Assembly (NCBI GenBank): GCA_964640955.1
Contig: CAZXJI010000019.1
Coordinates: 7,913 to 71,912 of the forward strand
Direction: 5' to 3'
Origin: CAXXOK01 sp964640955
GTDB taxonomy: Bacteria; Bacillota; Clostridia; Christensenellales; Aristaeellaceae
Length of the DNA stretch: 64,000 nucleotides
The notes below the pieces were generated by a model that worked only from the letters and a program-made list of their open reading frames with translations, made no database searches and was not told the DNA's origin. Position 1 is the stretch's first letter. Every line of letters starts with the position of its first letter. Below are positions 17,193 through 25,997 of the stretch, piece after piece. A program made the position numbers and the translations under genes.

Positions 17193-18179
17193 CTACGCGT
17201 CCTCAAAGGGCATGTTGTTGCCTGCGGCACGGCTCAGGTCTTCGGGATCGAAAGTCATACCCTGCTTGCGGCGGTACTGATCCTGCAAGACCTTGGTGTG
17301 GACGTAGGCGCGGTTCTGCCGGTTGGCGGGGGTCACGCTCAGGTGCATGCCCTTCTGTCCGTCCGGCAAAAGCGAAAAGCGCACCTTGATGAACAGCGAA
17401 CCGTGCTGGGGGCACTTGCTCAGCGCCACGTACCGGCCGGGCGCCTGGGGCGTAAGCTCGGTCGTCAGCTGCGTGGACTTTTTGCAGGTGGGGCAGCGGG
17501 GCGCGATTACGTCCTCTCCCGCGAGCCCTTCCGCTACCGAGCGCACCGTATGGGTGATGCGCATGCGGTCGCGGCGCGGGTTATGGCTCAATTTGCGGGG
17601 GGTCTGCTCGTGTTTGAGCACGCCCTCGGGATCGGGCAGCTTTTTGAGCACCAGCGCAGTGTAGTACGCGTCGTTGACCGCGTTGTGAAAGTCGCGGCTT
17701 TCGTCCGCGGGGATTTCCAGCTGCTCCATCGCGCCCTTCAGGGATTTTTGCCGCGCGCCCAACGCAAAGGCTTCGGCGTAGTAGCGCTGGATATCGTACA
17801 TCTTGGCGCAGGCGCCCGCGAAGTGGAAAAAGTCCAGGTTCTGCTGAAAAACGCTCACGTCGTCCGCGCCCCAGGTGAGAAACACGTAATCCTCGCCGCA
17901 CCAGTCGGCGAAGCGCTCCATCGCCTCGGGGAAAGCGGGCGCGTCGCAGAGCTCCTCGCGGCCCAGGTGGGTCATGCGGCGCACGCGGGGGTGGATGTTC
18001 ACATAATGGGTCGGGCGGATGGGGATGGAAAGCTCGTCCAGCACCGAAAAATCGTCGCCGAGCTTTACCGCGCCGATCTGGATGACCTCAAACAGCAGGC
18101 TGTCGCCAATCTGGCGAAAGACCTGCGTGTTGAAACTGGTCGGTTGGTTCCATTCCAAATCCATAACGATATAGTGCAT
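17193..18179 (-). CDS. DEDDh-family 3'-5' exonuclease
   Basis: A 328-residue protein whose N-terminal half is an RNase T/DnaQ-type exonuclease: MDLEW (Asp7, Glu9), a central Asp in LTWGADDVSVF and the HNAVNDAYY motif supplying catalytic His and Asp. The C-terminal half carries CPTCKK and a distant C in ALSKCPQHGS, which may form a zinc ribbon. The start at 18179 is supported by GGAG nine bases upstream; a 35-codon extension overlaps the intergenic region. It probably trims DNA or RNA ends; the substrate is unknown. Confidence 0.85.
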   Translation of the reverse strand: MHYIVMDLEWNQPTSFNTQVFRQIGDSLLFEVIQIGAVKLGDDFSVLDELSIPIRPTHYVNIHPRVRRMTHLGREELCDAPAFPEAMERFADWCGEDYVFLTWGADDVSVFQQNLDFFHFAGACAKMYDIQRYYAEAFALGARQKSLKGAMEQLEIPADESRDFHNAVNDAYYTALVLKKLPDPEGVLKHEQTPRKLSHNPRRDRMRITHTVRSVAEGLAGEDVIAPRCPTCKKSTQLTTELTPQAPGRYVALSKCPQHGSLFIKVRFSLLPDGQKGMHLSVTPANRQNRAYVHTKVLQDQYRRKQGMTFDPEDLSRAAGNNMPFEDA

Positions 18180-18237
18180 CGATAAAAACTCCAGTCCGGC
18201 TTGATTCCGTATCCTTACGCGGGCAAACGCCCGCCTG

Positions 18238-19473
18238 TCAGCTTTCCGCGGCGGCAGCCCGCCCGGCGCAGTAGCCCGTGGCAAACGCGATGTGCAGGTT
18301 GTAGCCGCCCGTCAGCGCATCCACGTCCAAAAGCTCCCCCGCAACGTACAGCCCTTTGACCAGCCTGCTTTCGAGGGTGGCCGGCCTGAACTGCCCGACC
18401 TGCGCGCCGCCGGCCGTGATCACCGCGGCGGCGATCGGCTCGGGGCCGGTCACGGGCAGGGGCAGCGCCTTGGTCAGACTCACGAGCCGCTCCCGCTCCT
18501 CGCGGCGCAGTTCGCCCGCGGGTTTGAGCGGATCGATCTGCGCAAGCTCCGCCACCGTCAGGGCAAGCCGCTCCGGGTACAGCCCGCGCAGAATCGCCTG
18601 CAGATGTTTGCGGCCGGCCGCCGCCACGTCCCGCACCAGCCGTTCGTCCAGCTGTTTGTCCGTAAGCCCCGGCTTCAGGTCGAGCTCCAGCCGGCACTCT
18701 TCCGGCGGCAGCCCCGCCAGGTAGCTGGACGCGGTCAATACCAGCGGCCCCGATACGCCGAAATGCGTAAAGAGCATCTCGCCAATCTCGGTGTACAGGC
18801 GCTTTTTGCCGCGCCGCAGGGTGAGCCGCACGTTTTTGAGCGACAGTCCCTGCAACGCCCGCACCCACTCCGCGTCGCTTAGAAGCGGCGCCAGCGCGGC
18901 CTTCGGCGGTTCCACCGCGTGTCCGCAGGCGGCCAGCAGCGCGTACCCGTCGCCGGTGCTGCCGGTGGAAGGGTAGCTGCACCCGCCCGTGCACAGGACC
19001 ACCGCGTCCGCGGCGAGGGCTTCGCCGCCTTCCAGCATCGCACCCGCCACACGCCCGTCCTTGACCGTCAGCGCCGAAACGCGGGCGTTCAGGCGCACGG
19101 TAACGCCCCTGCGGGTCAGTTGGCGCTCGAAGGCGTGGGTCACGTCGCTGGCCTTCTGCGAGGCGGGAAACACGCGCCTGCCGCGCTCCGTAACCGTGGG
19201 GCAGCCCCACGCGGCGAGCTTTTCCGTAAGCGCGGCGGGCGGCAGGGCTTCCAGCGCCGAGTAGAGGAAACGCGGGTTGCGCACCACGTTTTGGCGAAAT
19301 TCCTCCGGCGTGCAGAGGTTGGTTACGTTGCAGCGCCCCTTGCCGGTAATGTAGAGCTTCTTGCCGAGCTTCTCGTTGCGCTCCAGCAGTGTTACCCGCG
19401 CGCCCGCTTCCGCGGCGGTCACGGCAGCCATCAGCCCCGCGGCCCCGCCGCCGATGATCAGAACCGAATGCAT
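18238..19473 (-). CDS. BaiN/HI0933-family FAD flavoprotein
   Basis: A 411-residue NAD(P)/FAD-dependent oxidoreductase. The FAD motif GGGAAGLMAAVTAAEAG starts at residue 8; KLYITGKGRCNVTN (near 40) and the C-terminal GGYNLHIAFATGYCAGRAAA are signatures of the HI0933/YhiN/BaiN family. One member reduces bile-acid intermediates, but most have no known role, so bile-acid activity should not be assumed. It lies between the exonuclease and an RpiR regulator in the same direction with short gaps. Confidence 0.88.
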   Translation of the reverse strand: MHSVLIIGGGAAGLMAAVTAAEAGARVTLLERNEKLGKKLYITGKGRCNVTNLCTPEEFRQNVVRNPRFLYSALEALPPAALTEKLAAWGCPTVTERGRRVFPASQKASDVTHAFERQLTRRGVTVRLNARVSALTVKDGRVAGAMLEGGEALAADAVVLCTGGCSYPSTGSTGDGYALLAACGHAVEPPKAALAPLLSDAEWVRALQGLSLKNVRLTLRRGKKRLYTEIGEMLFTHFGVSGPLVLTASSYLAGLPPEECRLELDLKPGLTDKQLDERLVRDVAAAGRKHLQAILRGLYPERLALTVAELAQIDPLKPAGELRREERERLVSLTKALPLPVTGPEPIAAAVITAGGAQVGQFRPATLESRLVKGLYVAGELLDVDALTGGYNLHIAFATGYCAGRAAAAES

Positions 19474-19494
19474 AGGTCACTCCTTGCCGGGCGT

Positions 19495-20412
19495 CTATCC
19501 GCGGGCCGGGGCGGCTTCGTTCGGCGCGTCCTTCGCTGCGGCGGGCGCCGCGGCGTCCTCCCGGTCCAGGTACACGCCGTGCGCGTTCCACAGGCTTTCC
19601 AGGCGCTTGAGGTGCTCGGACAGCTCCACGCGGCGGCGCAGGCTCAGCGCCACGATCAGGGCGTTGAGCAGCGAAAGCGGCGCGGCGAGCGAATCCACGA
19701 AGCTGGCCATGTCCGTGTGCGCGAACAGGCACACGTCCGCCACGGCCCCCAGCGGGCTCATGGCCCCGTCGGTCACGGCGACGACCTTCGCGCCGTTTTC
19801 CCGCGCGATGCGCATGCACTCGACCGTGCGCGTGGAGTACCGGGGAAAGCTTACGCCCACCAGCACATCCGGCGCGCCGACGCGCTCCATCTCGTCGAAC
19901 ACCTCGCCGATGGCGTTTTGCACCATCACCACGTCGTCGAAGATCAGCCGCAGGTAATGGCCGAAAAACTGCGCCAGCGGCGCCGCCGAGCGCAGCCCCA
20001 TCACGTAGATGCGCCGCGCGCCGAGCATCAGCTCCACCGCGCGGTCGAAATCCTTCTGGGACAGGTCCTCGGTCGTGAGCCTTATGTTGCGCATGTCGTT
20101 TTTGAGCACCGTGCGCAGCACGTCGTTTTCCTTGATCTCCGAAGCGATGTTGAAGCGCTCGCTGGCCGTCAGGCGCTGGCGCACCAGCTCCTGCAGGGCC
20201 GCCTGCAGCTCGGGGTAACCCTCGTAGCCCATGGCGGTGGCGAAGCGCACCACGGTCGATTCGCTGACCCCGCAGTGCTGCCCCAGCGTTACGGCGGTCA
20301 TGAAGGCCGCCTTGTCCGAATGCTCCGCAATATAGGCCGCGATGCGCCTGTGGCCCTTGCTCAGGGCCTTGCCGCGCAGGTTCAGGCGCCGGATGATCTC
20401 TTGCGTATCCAT
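19495..20412 (-). CDS. MurR/RpiR-family transcriptional regulator
   Basis: A 305-residue regulator with an N-terminal HTH_6 domain (VTLGQHCGVSESTVVRFATAMGYEGY, near residues 40-65) and a SIS sugar-phosphate-binding domain (YVMGLRSAAPLAQFFGHYL near 137; GVSFPRYSTRTVE near 195). These proteins sense sugar phosphates. The last 20 residues are Ala/Pro-rich low-complexity sequence with no clear role. No sugar catabolic operon lies next to it, so its targets are not evident locally. Confidence 0.9.
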   Translation of the reverse strand: MDTQEIIRRLNLRGKALSKGHRRIAAYIAEHSDKAAFMTAVTLGQHCGVSESTVVRFATAMGYEGYPELQAALQELVRQRLTASERFNIASEIKENDVLRTVLKNDMRNIRLTTEDLSQKDFDRAVELMLGARRIYVMGLRSAAPLAQFFGHYLRLIFDDVVMVQNAIGEVFDEMERVGAPDVLVGVSFPRYSTRTVECMRIARENGAKVVAVTDGAMSPLGAVADVCLFAHTDMASFVDSLAAPLSLLNALIVALSLRRRVELSEHLKRLESLWNAHGVYLDREDAAAPAAAKDAPNEAAPARG

Positions 20413-20461
20413 ATGCCTCCACGGCGCCCATGCGCCTGTCTTGGAAACGGTCGGCGGACGC

Positions 20462-21235
20462 TCAGTCGGCGTCGGCCCCCAGGTCTTTGACGAAGGATGC
20501 GAAAGCGGCCACGTGTTCGCTTGGGTTGCCCATGAAGGTGTAGGTCACGTGCCCCTTGTTGAGCCAGTCCAGGTCGCTGCCCGTTTCCGGCGGTTCCATC
20601 CGGCATTCGTTGGTCATCCAGTAATACACGCCCGCGCGCGGGCTTTCCCGGCGGATATAGCTGTCCCGGAAGTTGGCCACCGACAGGGGCGCGAGCACCG
20701 GGGAGAGTACCTCCTCGGGCCTGCGGAGCGGCGCGTTCATGTTGAGGATCGTCGCGGGCGGGGTTTTGAGGTCCGCGTACCGCTCGGCGGTCATCACGGC
20801 CAGCCAGGCCACGTGGTCGTACAGGGCCTGGTCGGCCTCGTGGTGCACGCTCACGGCCATGGCGCGCACGTGGTTGAGCGCCGCCTCGGTCGCCGCGCCG
20901 ACGGTGCCGGAGTAATGCACGGCCATTCCGGCGTTGTACCCGTCGTTGATGCCGGATATCACCAGGTCGGCCGGTTCGCTGAGCAGGCTGAACAGGGCCA
21001 GGCGCACGCAGTCGGCGGGCGTGCCCGATACCGCCCAGGCGTCGACGCTCTTTTCGCCCATGTCGAAGCCCTTGACGTAGATGGGGTCGGCCAGGGTAAT
21101 CCGCTGGCTGGCGGCGCTCTGCTGCACGCTGGGCGCGCATACGCTCACCTTGTGCCCCCGCGCCGCCGCCGCCCGGCACAGCGCATGGATGCCCGTGCTT
21201 TGGATACCGTCGTCGTTCACCAGTAGTATGTGCAT
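20462..21235 (-). CDS. surE: 5'/3'-nucleotidase SurE
   Basis: A 257-residue metal-dependent nucleotidase/survival protein. The N-terminus MHILLVNDDGIQSTGI carries the metal-binding NDDG, AVSGTPADCVRLAL (near 90) and DLVISGINDGYNAG (near 110) are SurE signatures, and YSGTVGAATEA follows. Length is normal. The start at 21235 has CGGAG four bases upstream; longer frames include the neighbouring gene. It hydrolyses nucleoside monophosphates. Confidence 0.93.
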   Translation of the reverse strand: MHILLVNDDGIQSTGIHALCRAAAARGHKVSVCAPSVQQSAASQRITLADPIYVKGFDMGEKSVDAWAVSGTPADCVRLALFSLLSEPADLVISGINDGYNAGMAVHYSGTVGAATEAALNHVRAMAVSVHHEADQALYDHVAWLAVMTAERYADLKTPPATILNMNAPLRRPEEVLSPVLAPLSVANFRDSYIRRESPRAGVYYWMTNECRMEPPETGSDLDWLNKGHVTYTFMGNPSEHVAAFASFVKDLGADAD

Positions 21236-21249
21236 AGCGCTCCGTACTC

Positions 21250-21603
21250 CTACTCCCGCAATTTTCCCGTCAACGCGCCCATCAGCGTCCGCCCGACGTT
21301 GACCACGAACGCCACCGCGACCGCCCACCAGTAGTTGTCCATCGTCACCGCGCCGCCCAGAAGCCCCGCGGCCGTCCATACCAGCCACGCGTCCACCGCC
21401 ACGTACAAAAGCCCCAGCGTCAGCCAGTTGATCACTTTCAAAAGCAGCCTGACCAGCGGCCGAAGCACCGCGTACAGCACGGCCAGGATCGCCCCGATCA
21501 TTACGGCGTTCGTCCAGTCCGTCATGTGCACGCCGGGCAGGTACACGGCGCACAGCGGCACGGCCGCCACGGTGACCGCAAAACGGAGGATGGCTCCAAA
21601 CAC
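21250..21603 (-). CDS. Phage-holin-like small membrane protein (PF04020 type)
   Basis: A 117-residue protein with four predicted membrane helices, beginning MFGAILRFAVTVAAVPLCAVYLPG and containing NAVMIGAILAVLYAVLRPLVRLLL. This is the pattern of the phage_holin_4_2 / mycobacteriophage-type four-TM family, which is mostly chromosomal and not lytic. It precedes surE with a 14-bp gap and the pair probably shares the promoter at 21641-21669. Confidence 0.8.
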   Translation of the reverse strand: MFGAILRFAVTVAAVPLCAVYLPGVHMTDWTNAVMIGAILAVLYAVLRPLVRLLLKVINWLTLGLLYVAVDAWLVWTAAGLLGGAVTMDNYWWAVAVAFVVNVGRTLMGALTGKLRE

Positions 21604-21640
21604 GCTTTCGCCTCCCGCCGGTCCGTCCTATTCAGCCCCT

Positions 21641-21669
21641 AGTATACCACAGACCGGCGAAAATGTAAC
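21641..21669 (-). promoter_or_regulatory. Promoter of the holin-like gene and surE
   Basis: TATACT (21641-21646) preceded by TGG (extended -10) with GTTACA 17 bp upstream (21664-21669), all on the minus strand. Confidence 0.6.
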
Positions 21670-21679
21670 GCCCGCGCCT

Positions 21680-22072
21680 TCAGCCGCCGCGCCTGCGCAG
21701 GTGAAGGAGCGCCGTGACCAGCGAAAAGGCGGCCAGCGTCCCTTCGGCCAGCACCACCTGGCCGTTGACGGCCGTCACGGCCGCTAAAACAGCCTGGCGC
21801 AGCAGCCCGGCCGTCTGCAGGTACTGGGCCGCGAGCGCCATGAGCAGCAGCCCCGCCGCGGCGAACAGCCACGCGGTCAGCCCGTTGTTGACCGTCGAGA
21901 TGCCCGCGGCCGGCAGCACCAGCGCGGCGCAGACGCCCAGCACCAGGCCCTTGAGCAGATACTGCCAAAAGCCGCCCGACAGCATCAGTTCGTCCGTCCA
22001 CCGGAGCAATGCGCACACAAGCACGCACAAGAGCGCCGGGGCGACGACGACCAACAGTTTTCGCATCAGCAC
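21680..22072 (-). CDS. Small hydrophobic membrane protein, unknown
   Basis: A 130-residue protein made of four hydrophobic segments (KLLVVVAPALLCVLVCALL, FWQYLLKGLVLGVCAALVLPAAG, WLFAAAGLLLMALAAQYL and a final one near 110-125) ending in HLRRRGG. GTG at 22072 has AGGAGG seven bases upstream and is preferred over ATG at 22066. I do not recognise the family. It is divergent from the 2H phosphoesterase gene and lies upstream of the holin-like gene without sharing its promoter. Confidence 0.65.
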   Translation of the reverse strand: MLMRKLLVVVAPALLCVLVCALLRWTDELMLSGGFWQYLLKGLVLGVCAALVLPAAGISTVNNGLTAWLFAAAGLLLMALAAQYLQTAGLLRQAVLAAVTAVNGQVVLAEGTLAAFSLVTALLHLRRRGG

Positions 22073-22099
22073 GGTTTTCCCTCCTCGCGGTCGGACGGT

Positions 22100-22127
22100 T
22101 TGTGGCGCGCGCCGGATATGGTATAAT
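22100..22127 (+). promoter_or_regulatory. Promoter of the 2H phosphoesterase gene
   Basis: TTGTGG (22100-22105) and TATAAT (22122-22127) are 16 bp apart; TGG before the -10 makes it an extended -10 promoter. Confidence 0.8.
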
Positions 22128-22157
22128 CGGTTCACAGGGGAAAGGAACGTGACGACG

Positions 22158-22679
22158 ATGGATGAAAAACGCCTGTATCTGGTCGCGCTGATGGACGAAA
22201 CGGCCGAGCGGGAGCTGGACGGCCTCAACCGCACGCTCGTGAGTCTGGGCCTGTGCCAGAACCCGCAGTTGGGCATTCCCTTCCACATCACGCTGGCAAG
22301 CTTCGATCCGCGCCGGGAGGCCGAGGTCGTGCGGCGCGCGCGGGACGTGTGCGCCCGGACGGACGCGTTCAGCCTGCAATTGAGCGGGCTGGGCCTGTTC
22401 GGGCTGAAGGTGCTCTTCGTCGCCCCGGCCGTCAACCGGGAGCTGATCGACCTGCACGACGCTCTCGACCCCCGGCAGCCGGCGGCCGGCGCGCACCAGT
22501 GGGTGCCGCACGTCACCCTGCTCATCGACGAGCCCGACGGCCATATCCCAAAGGCGGTGCCCATCGTGGCGGAGGCGTTCGTTCCCGCCGCGGCGAGGGT
22601 GGAAAGCGTGTCGGTGTACGAGTTTCCGCCCGCGCGGTTCGTGGGCAGGTTTCCCCTGCGTTCGTCCGGGCCCGCCTGA
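22158..22679 (+). CDS. 2'-5' RNA ligase / 2H phosphoesterase family protein
   Basis: A 173-residue protein with the two HxT motifs of the 2H superfamily: FHITLASFD (near residue 40) and HVTLLIDEP (near 120). Enzymes of this fold open or form 2',5'- or cyclic phosphodiesters on RNA or nucleotides. ATG at 22158 is preferred; GTG at 22149 sits only two bases after AAAGGA. It converges on trmD with a ten-base gap. The native substrate is unknown. Confidence 0.85.
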   Translation: MDEKRLYLVALMDETAERELDGLNRTLVSLGLCQNPQLGIPFHITLASFDPRREAEVVRRARDVCARTDAFSLQLSGLGLFGLKVLFVAPAVNRELIDLHDALDPRQPAAGAHQWVPHVTLLIDEPDGHIPKAVPIVAEAFVPAAARVESVSVYEFPPARFVGRFPLRSSGPA

Positions 22680-22688
22680 CGGGCGTCT

Positions 22689-23432
22689 TTACGCTTCCCC
22701 GGCTTTTTCCCGCGCCGCCGCGATCGTTTCCGCGCGCTCCTTTTCCGTCATGGGCGCGCTTTGAAACAGGTCGGGGCGGCGTTCGCACGTGGTCAGCAGC
22801 GCCTGTCGGCGCCGCCAGGCGGCGATTTCGGCGTGGTTGCCGTTCAAAAGCACCTCCGGCACCGCCAGGCCGCGGTATTCCCGCGGCCGCGTGTACTGCG
22901 GGTACTCCAGCAGCCCCTCCGAAAAGCTTTCCTCCAGCGCGCTCTCCCCGCTGCCCAGCACCCCGGGCACCAGCCGGGCCACCGCGTCCACCACGGCCAG
23001 GGCGGCCAGCTCCCCGCCGGTCAGCACGAAGTCGCCCAGCGAAATCTCCTCGTCCACCACCAGGTCCAGCGCCCGCTGGTCGACGCCCTCGTAGTGCCCG
23101 CACAAAAGGATCAGCCCGTCCTGCCGGGCCAGGCTCTGCACCTTCTTTTGCGTGAGCGGCGCTCCCTTGGGACTCATGTACAGGCAGGGGCCCGCATACC
23201 CGGCCGCCCGCGCCGCCTCCACAGCGTCCACGATGGGCTGGGCCGTCATCACCATGCCCGCGCCGCCCCCGAAGGGATAGTCGTCGGTGTTTTTGTGCTT
23301 GAGCGTGCTGAAAGGGCGAATGTCCACCGGCGTGACCGTCATAAGCCCCTCGGCGCGCGCGCGGCCCAGGATGCTTGCGTCAAGCGGGCTTTCGAACATT
23401 TCGGGGAAGATGCTAAGAATCGCTATTTTCAT
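22689..23432 (-). CDS. trmD: tRNA (guanine-37-N1)-methyltransferase
   Basis: A 247-residue SPOUT methyltransferase that makes m1G37 in tRNAs reading CUN, CCN and CGG. Signature segments are KNTDDYPFGGGAGMVM (near 50), LLCGHYEGVDQRALD (near 110), SLGDFVLTGGELAAL (near 130) and YPQYTRPREYRG (near 175). It overlaps the rimM 3' end by 20 bp, as in the usual rpsP-rimM-trmD order. No rplS gene follows, unlike the usual arrangement. Confidence 0.97.
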   Translation of the reverse strand: MKIAILSIFPEMFESPLDASILGRARAEGLMTVTPVDIRPFSTLKHKNTDDYPFGGGAGMVMTAQPIVDAVEAARAAGYAGPCLYMSPKGAPLTQKKVQSLARQDGLILLCGHYEGVDQRALDLVVDEEISLGDFVLTGGELAALAVVDAVARLVPGVLGSGESALEESFSEGLLEYPQYTRPREYRGLAVPEVLLNGNHAEIAAWRRRQALLTTCERRPDLFQSAPMTEKERAETIAAAREKAGEA

Positions 23433-23946
23433 AATACGCCACCTCGGCGAGGGCCTCCGCGTCCAGCACCATGCGCCCGGCCTTCACGTCCAGCTCGCGC
23501 ACGAGGCGCTTGAGAAACGGGGCCATCATGGTTCCGCGCGGGGTGGAAAACACCAGCACGTCCGCCGCGCCGTTCTGCAGCACGTCGGTCACGGTGCCCA
23601 CGTCGTTTCCCCCGGCGTCGATCGCCTTCACGCCCAGCAGGTCGGCGATGAACACCTCGTTCGTGTTAAGCGTGCGCGCGTGCGCACGGTCGATATACAC
23701 GGCCTGCCCGCGCAGGGCTTCGGCCGCGTCGCGGTCGTTCACACCTTCGATCGTCAGGTACACGTCGCCGCCGGACACGCGCGCGGAAAGCACCCCGATG
23801 GGCGCATACGCTTCTCCCCGGCGCACGTAAACCTTCGCGAGGCCGTCGAAGCGCGCGGGGTCGTCCGTTTCGTGGCGCAGCTTCACCTCGCCGCGCAGGC
23901 CCTGCGGTTTGACGATCGTGCCCAGCAGCAGGTAAGGTTCGAGCAT
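23413..23946 (-). CDS. rimM: Ribosome maturation factor RimM
   Basis: A 177-residue 30S maturation factor that binds S19. It starts MLEPYLLLGTIVKPQGLRGEVKL, typical of RimM, and the C-terminal PRC-barrel domain contains NEVFIADLLGVKAID and VFSTPRGTMMAPFLKRLV. The ATG at 23946 has AAAGGAG seven bases upstream; a 22-codon extension lacks support. A gap of about 145 bp separates it from khpA. Confidence 0.93.
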   Translation of the reverse strand: MLEPYLLLGTIVKPQGLRGEVKLRHETDDPARFDGLAKVYVRRGEAYAPIGVLSARVSGGDVYLTIEGVNDRDAAEALRGQAVYIDRAHARTLNTNEVFIADLLGVKAIDAGGNDVGTVTDVLQNGAADVLVFSTPRGTMMAPFLKRLVRELDVKAGRMVLDAEALAEVAYYENSDS

Positions 23947-24090
23947 ATCGGCTCCTTTCGGGGGCGGCAAACACGACGAGGGCCGGGCCCTGCGCCGGAG
24001 GGGCAAACGCAAACAGGCGCGCCGTGCGGGCCCAACCGCCCGCCGCGGCGCGCTGATGCCGCCGCCTGCGCAGAGCGCCGCGGCGCGGGG

Positions 24091-24318
24091 TTACTGAATC
24101 TCCACAAAGACCGGCTTCTGGTTTTTGGCGGTCGCCGCGCGCACCACGGAACGGATGGCCTTGGCGATGCGCCCCTGCTTGCCGATCACCTTGCCCATGT
24201 CCTCGGGGGCCACGTGCAGTTCGAGGATGGTCGCCTCGGGCCCGATCGTCTCTTCAACGGTCACGGCATCCTTGTTGTCCACCAGGGATTTGGCGATATA
24301 TTCTACGAGCTCCTTCAT
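24091..24318 (-). CDS. khpA: KH-domain RNA-binding protein KhpA
   Basis: A 75-residue single KH-domain protein (YlqC/KhpA) that binds RNA together with KhpB in Firmicutes. The GxxG loop is GKQG in DMGKVIGKQGRIAKAIRSVV (near residues 42-61). The start follows GAGGGGTG and lies five bases after the rpsP stop codon, so it is part of the ffh-rpsP operon. Confidence 0.93.
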   Translation of the reverse strand: MKELVEYIAKSLVDNKDAVTVEETIGPEATILELHVAPEDMGKVIGKQGRIAKAIRSVVRAATAKNQKPVFVEIQ

Positions 24319-24322
24319 GAGC

Positions 24323-24568
24323 TCACCCCTCGAGGATTCCGCTCTTTTTGAGCAGCGTGCGTACGGTGTCGGTCGGCTGCGCGCCCACGCTCAGCCACTT
24401 CTTGGCGGCTTCCTCGTCGATCTTGATGGTGGCGGGCTCGGTCATGGGATCGTAGTAGCCGATCTCGGCGATGTTGCGGCCGTCGCGGGGGCTGGCGATA
24501 TCGGCGACGACGACGCGGTAAAAGGGTTTCTTCTTCATGCCCATTCTTTTGAGACGAATCTTGACCAT
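24323..24568 (-). CDS. rpsP: 30S ribosomal protein S16
   Basis: An 81-residue ribosomal protein with the S16 hallmarks MVKIRLKRMGMKKKPFYRVVVAD at the N-terminus, SPRDGRNIAEIGYYDP (near 28) and the C-terminal SVGAQPTDTVRTLLKKSG. It is preceded by AGGAGG. It binds 16S rRNA in the 30S body. Confidence 0.97.
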   Translation of the reverse strand: MVKIRLKRMGMKKKPFYRVVVADIASPRDGRNIAEIGYYDPMTEPATIKIDEEAAKKWLSVGAQPTDTVRTLLKKSGILEG

Positions 24569-24677
24569 GTTGGTTTCCTCCTAATGCTCTGTTGATATTT
24601 ATGTCAATCACGGTTGTGACTAACGACGGTTGGACGGGCGCGGCGGGCGCGAGACGCGCCCTTTGGCGCTGCCTGGT

Positions 24678-25997
24678 TTACTTGAAATTCCGCATCATTT
24701 TGCGGGCCATGCCTTTGTTGCCCATCATGCGCTTCATCATGTCGCGGGCCTGCTCGAACTGGCGCATGAGGCTATTGACATCCTGCACGGTGGTGCCGCT
24801 GCCCGCGGCGATGCGCTTGCGGCGGCTGGCGTTGAGCACGTTGGGGTTGCGGCGTTCCCGCGGGGTCATGGAGCGGATGATGGCCTCGGGCTTTTTCATG
24901 GCGTTCTCGTCGATCTCCACGTCGCCCATCTTCCCCGCGCCAGGCAGCATGGACAGCATGCTTTTGATACCGCCCATCTTTTTCATCTGCTGCATCTGGG
25001 CCAGAAAATCGTCCAGGGTCAGTTCCCCGGGCTTGCGGCGGGCCAGCTTTTCGACCGTTTCGGCGTCCGCCGTCTCCTGCGCCTTCTCGATGAGGGTCAT
25101 CATGTCCCCCATGCCCAGAATGCGCTGCGCCATGCGGTCGGGGTGGAAGGGTTCGATATCGGAAAGCTTCTCGCCCGTGCCGCTGAACTTGATGGGCTTG
25201 CCCACCACGGCCTTGATGGAAAGCGCCGCGCCGCCGCGGGTGTCGCCGTCCAGCTTGGTTAATATCACCCCGTCGATGCCCAGCTTCTCGTCGAAGGTCT
25301 TGGCCACGGTCACGGCGTCCTGGCCGGTCATGGCGTCCACCACGAAGAGGATCTCCTGGGGCTTCACCCTCGCCTTGAGGTTCTGAAGCTCCTCCATCAG
25401 CGCCTCGTCGATGTGCAGGCGGCCCGCCGTATCGATGATCAGCACGTCCCTGCCGTGGTCGCGGGCGTATTCCACCGCCTCCAGCGCGGTTTTCACCGGG
25501 TCCTGCGTGCCGTGCTCGTACACCGGCACCTTCACCTGCTCGCCCACCACCTGCAACTGCTTGATGGCGGCCGGACGGTAGATGTCGCAGGCGGCAAGGA
25601 TGGGCTTCTTGCCCGTTTTCTGCAGGTAGTTGGCCAGCTTCGCGGCCATGGTGGTTTTGCCCGCGCCCTGCAGGCCGCAGAGCATGTAAACGGTGGGCAC
25701 GCTGGAGCTCCAGGTGAGGCGCGCGTTCTGCGTGCCCATGAGCTCCGTCATTTCCTCGGCGACGATCTTGACCACCTGCTGGCCGGGGGTCAGGCTGGTA
25801 AGCACCTGGCTGCCCACGCAGCGCTCGGTGATCCGCTTGCAAAAATCCTTCACGACCAGGTAGTTGACGTCCGCTTCCAGCAGCGCCATGCGCACCTCGC
25901 GCACGCCTTCCTTCACGGTCTGCTCGTTGAGCTTCCCGCGCGCGGTCAGCTTGCCCAGCGCCGCCGTCAGCTTCTGGCTCAGGCCCTCAAACGCCAT
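24678..25997 (-). CDS. ffh: Signal recognition particle protein Ffh (SRP54)
   Basis: A 439-residue GTPase of the signal recognition particle. The N domain is followed by GTPase motifs GLQGAGKTTMAAKLAN (near 107), DTAGRLHIDEALMEE (near 190) and LTKLDGDTRGG (near 245). The C-terminal M domain includes the Met-rich QMQQMKKMGGIKSMLSMLPG (near 345) and SGTTVQDVNSLMRQFEQARDMMKRM, which bind signal peptides and SRP RNA. Its start overlaps the ylxM stop by 11 bp, so the two are translationally coupled. Confidence 0.97.
   Translation of the reverse strand: MAFEGLSQKLTAALGKLTARGKLNEQTVKEGVREVRMALLEADVNYLVVKDFCKRITERCVGSQVLTSLTPGQQVVKIVAEEMTELMGTQNARLTWSSSVPTVYMLCGLQGAGKTTMAAKLANYLQKTGKKPILAACDIYRPAAIKQLQVVGEQVKVPVYEHGTQDPVKTALEAVEYARDHGRDVLIIDTAGRLHIDEALMEELQNLKARVKPQEILFVVDAMTGQDAVTVAKTFDEKLGIDGVILTKLDGDTRGGAALSIKAVVGKPIKFSGTGEKLSDIEPFHPDRMAQRILGMGDMMTLIEKAQETADAETVEKLARRKPGELTLDDFLAQMQQMKKMGGIKSMLSMLPGAGKMGDVEIDENAMKKPEAIIRSMTPRERRNPNVLNASRRKRIAAGSGTTVQDVNSLMRQFEQARDMMKRMMGNKGMARKMMRNFK

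Noticed and set aside
18238..19473. Bile-acid reductase BaiN
   Set aside because: The family is broad, and no other bai genes are present, so only the generic flavoprotein call is kept.
21250..21603. Lytic phage holin
   Set aside because: The four-TM family is mostly chromosomal, and no endolysin or phage gene is beside it.
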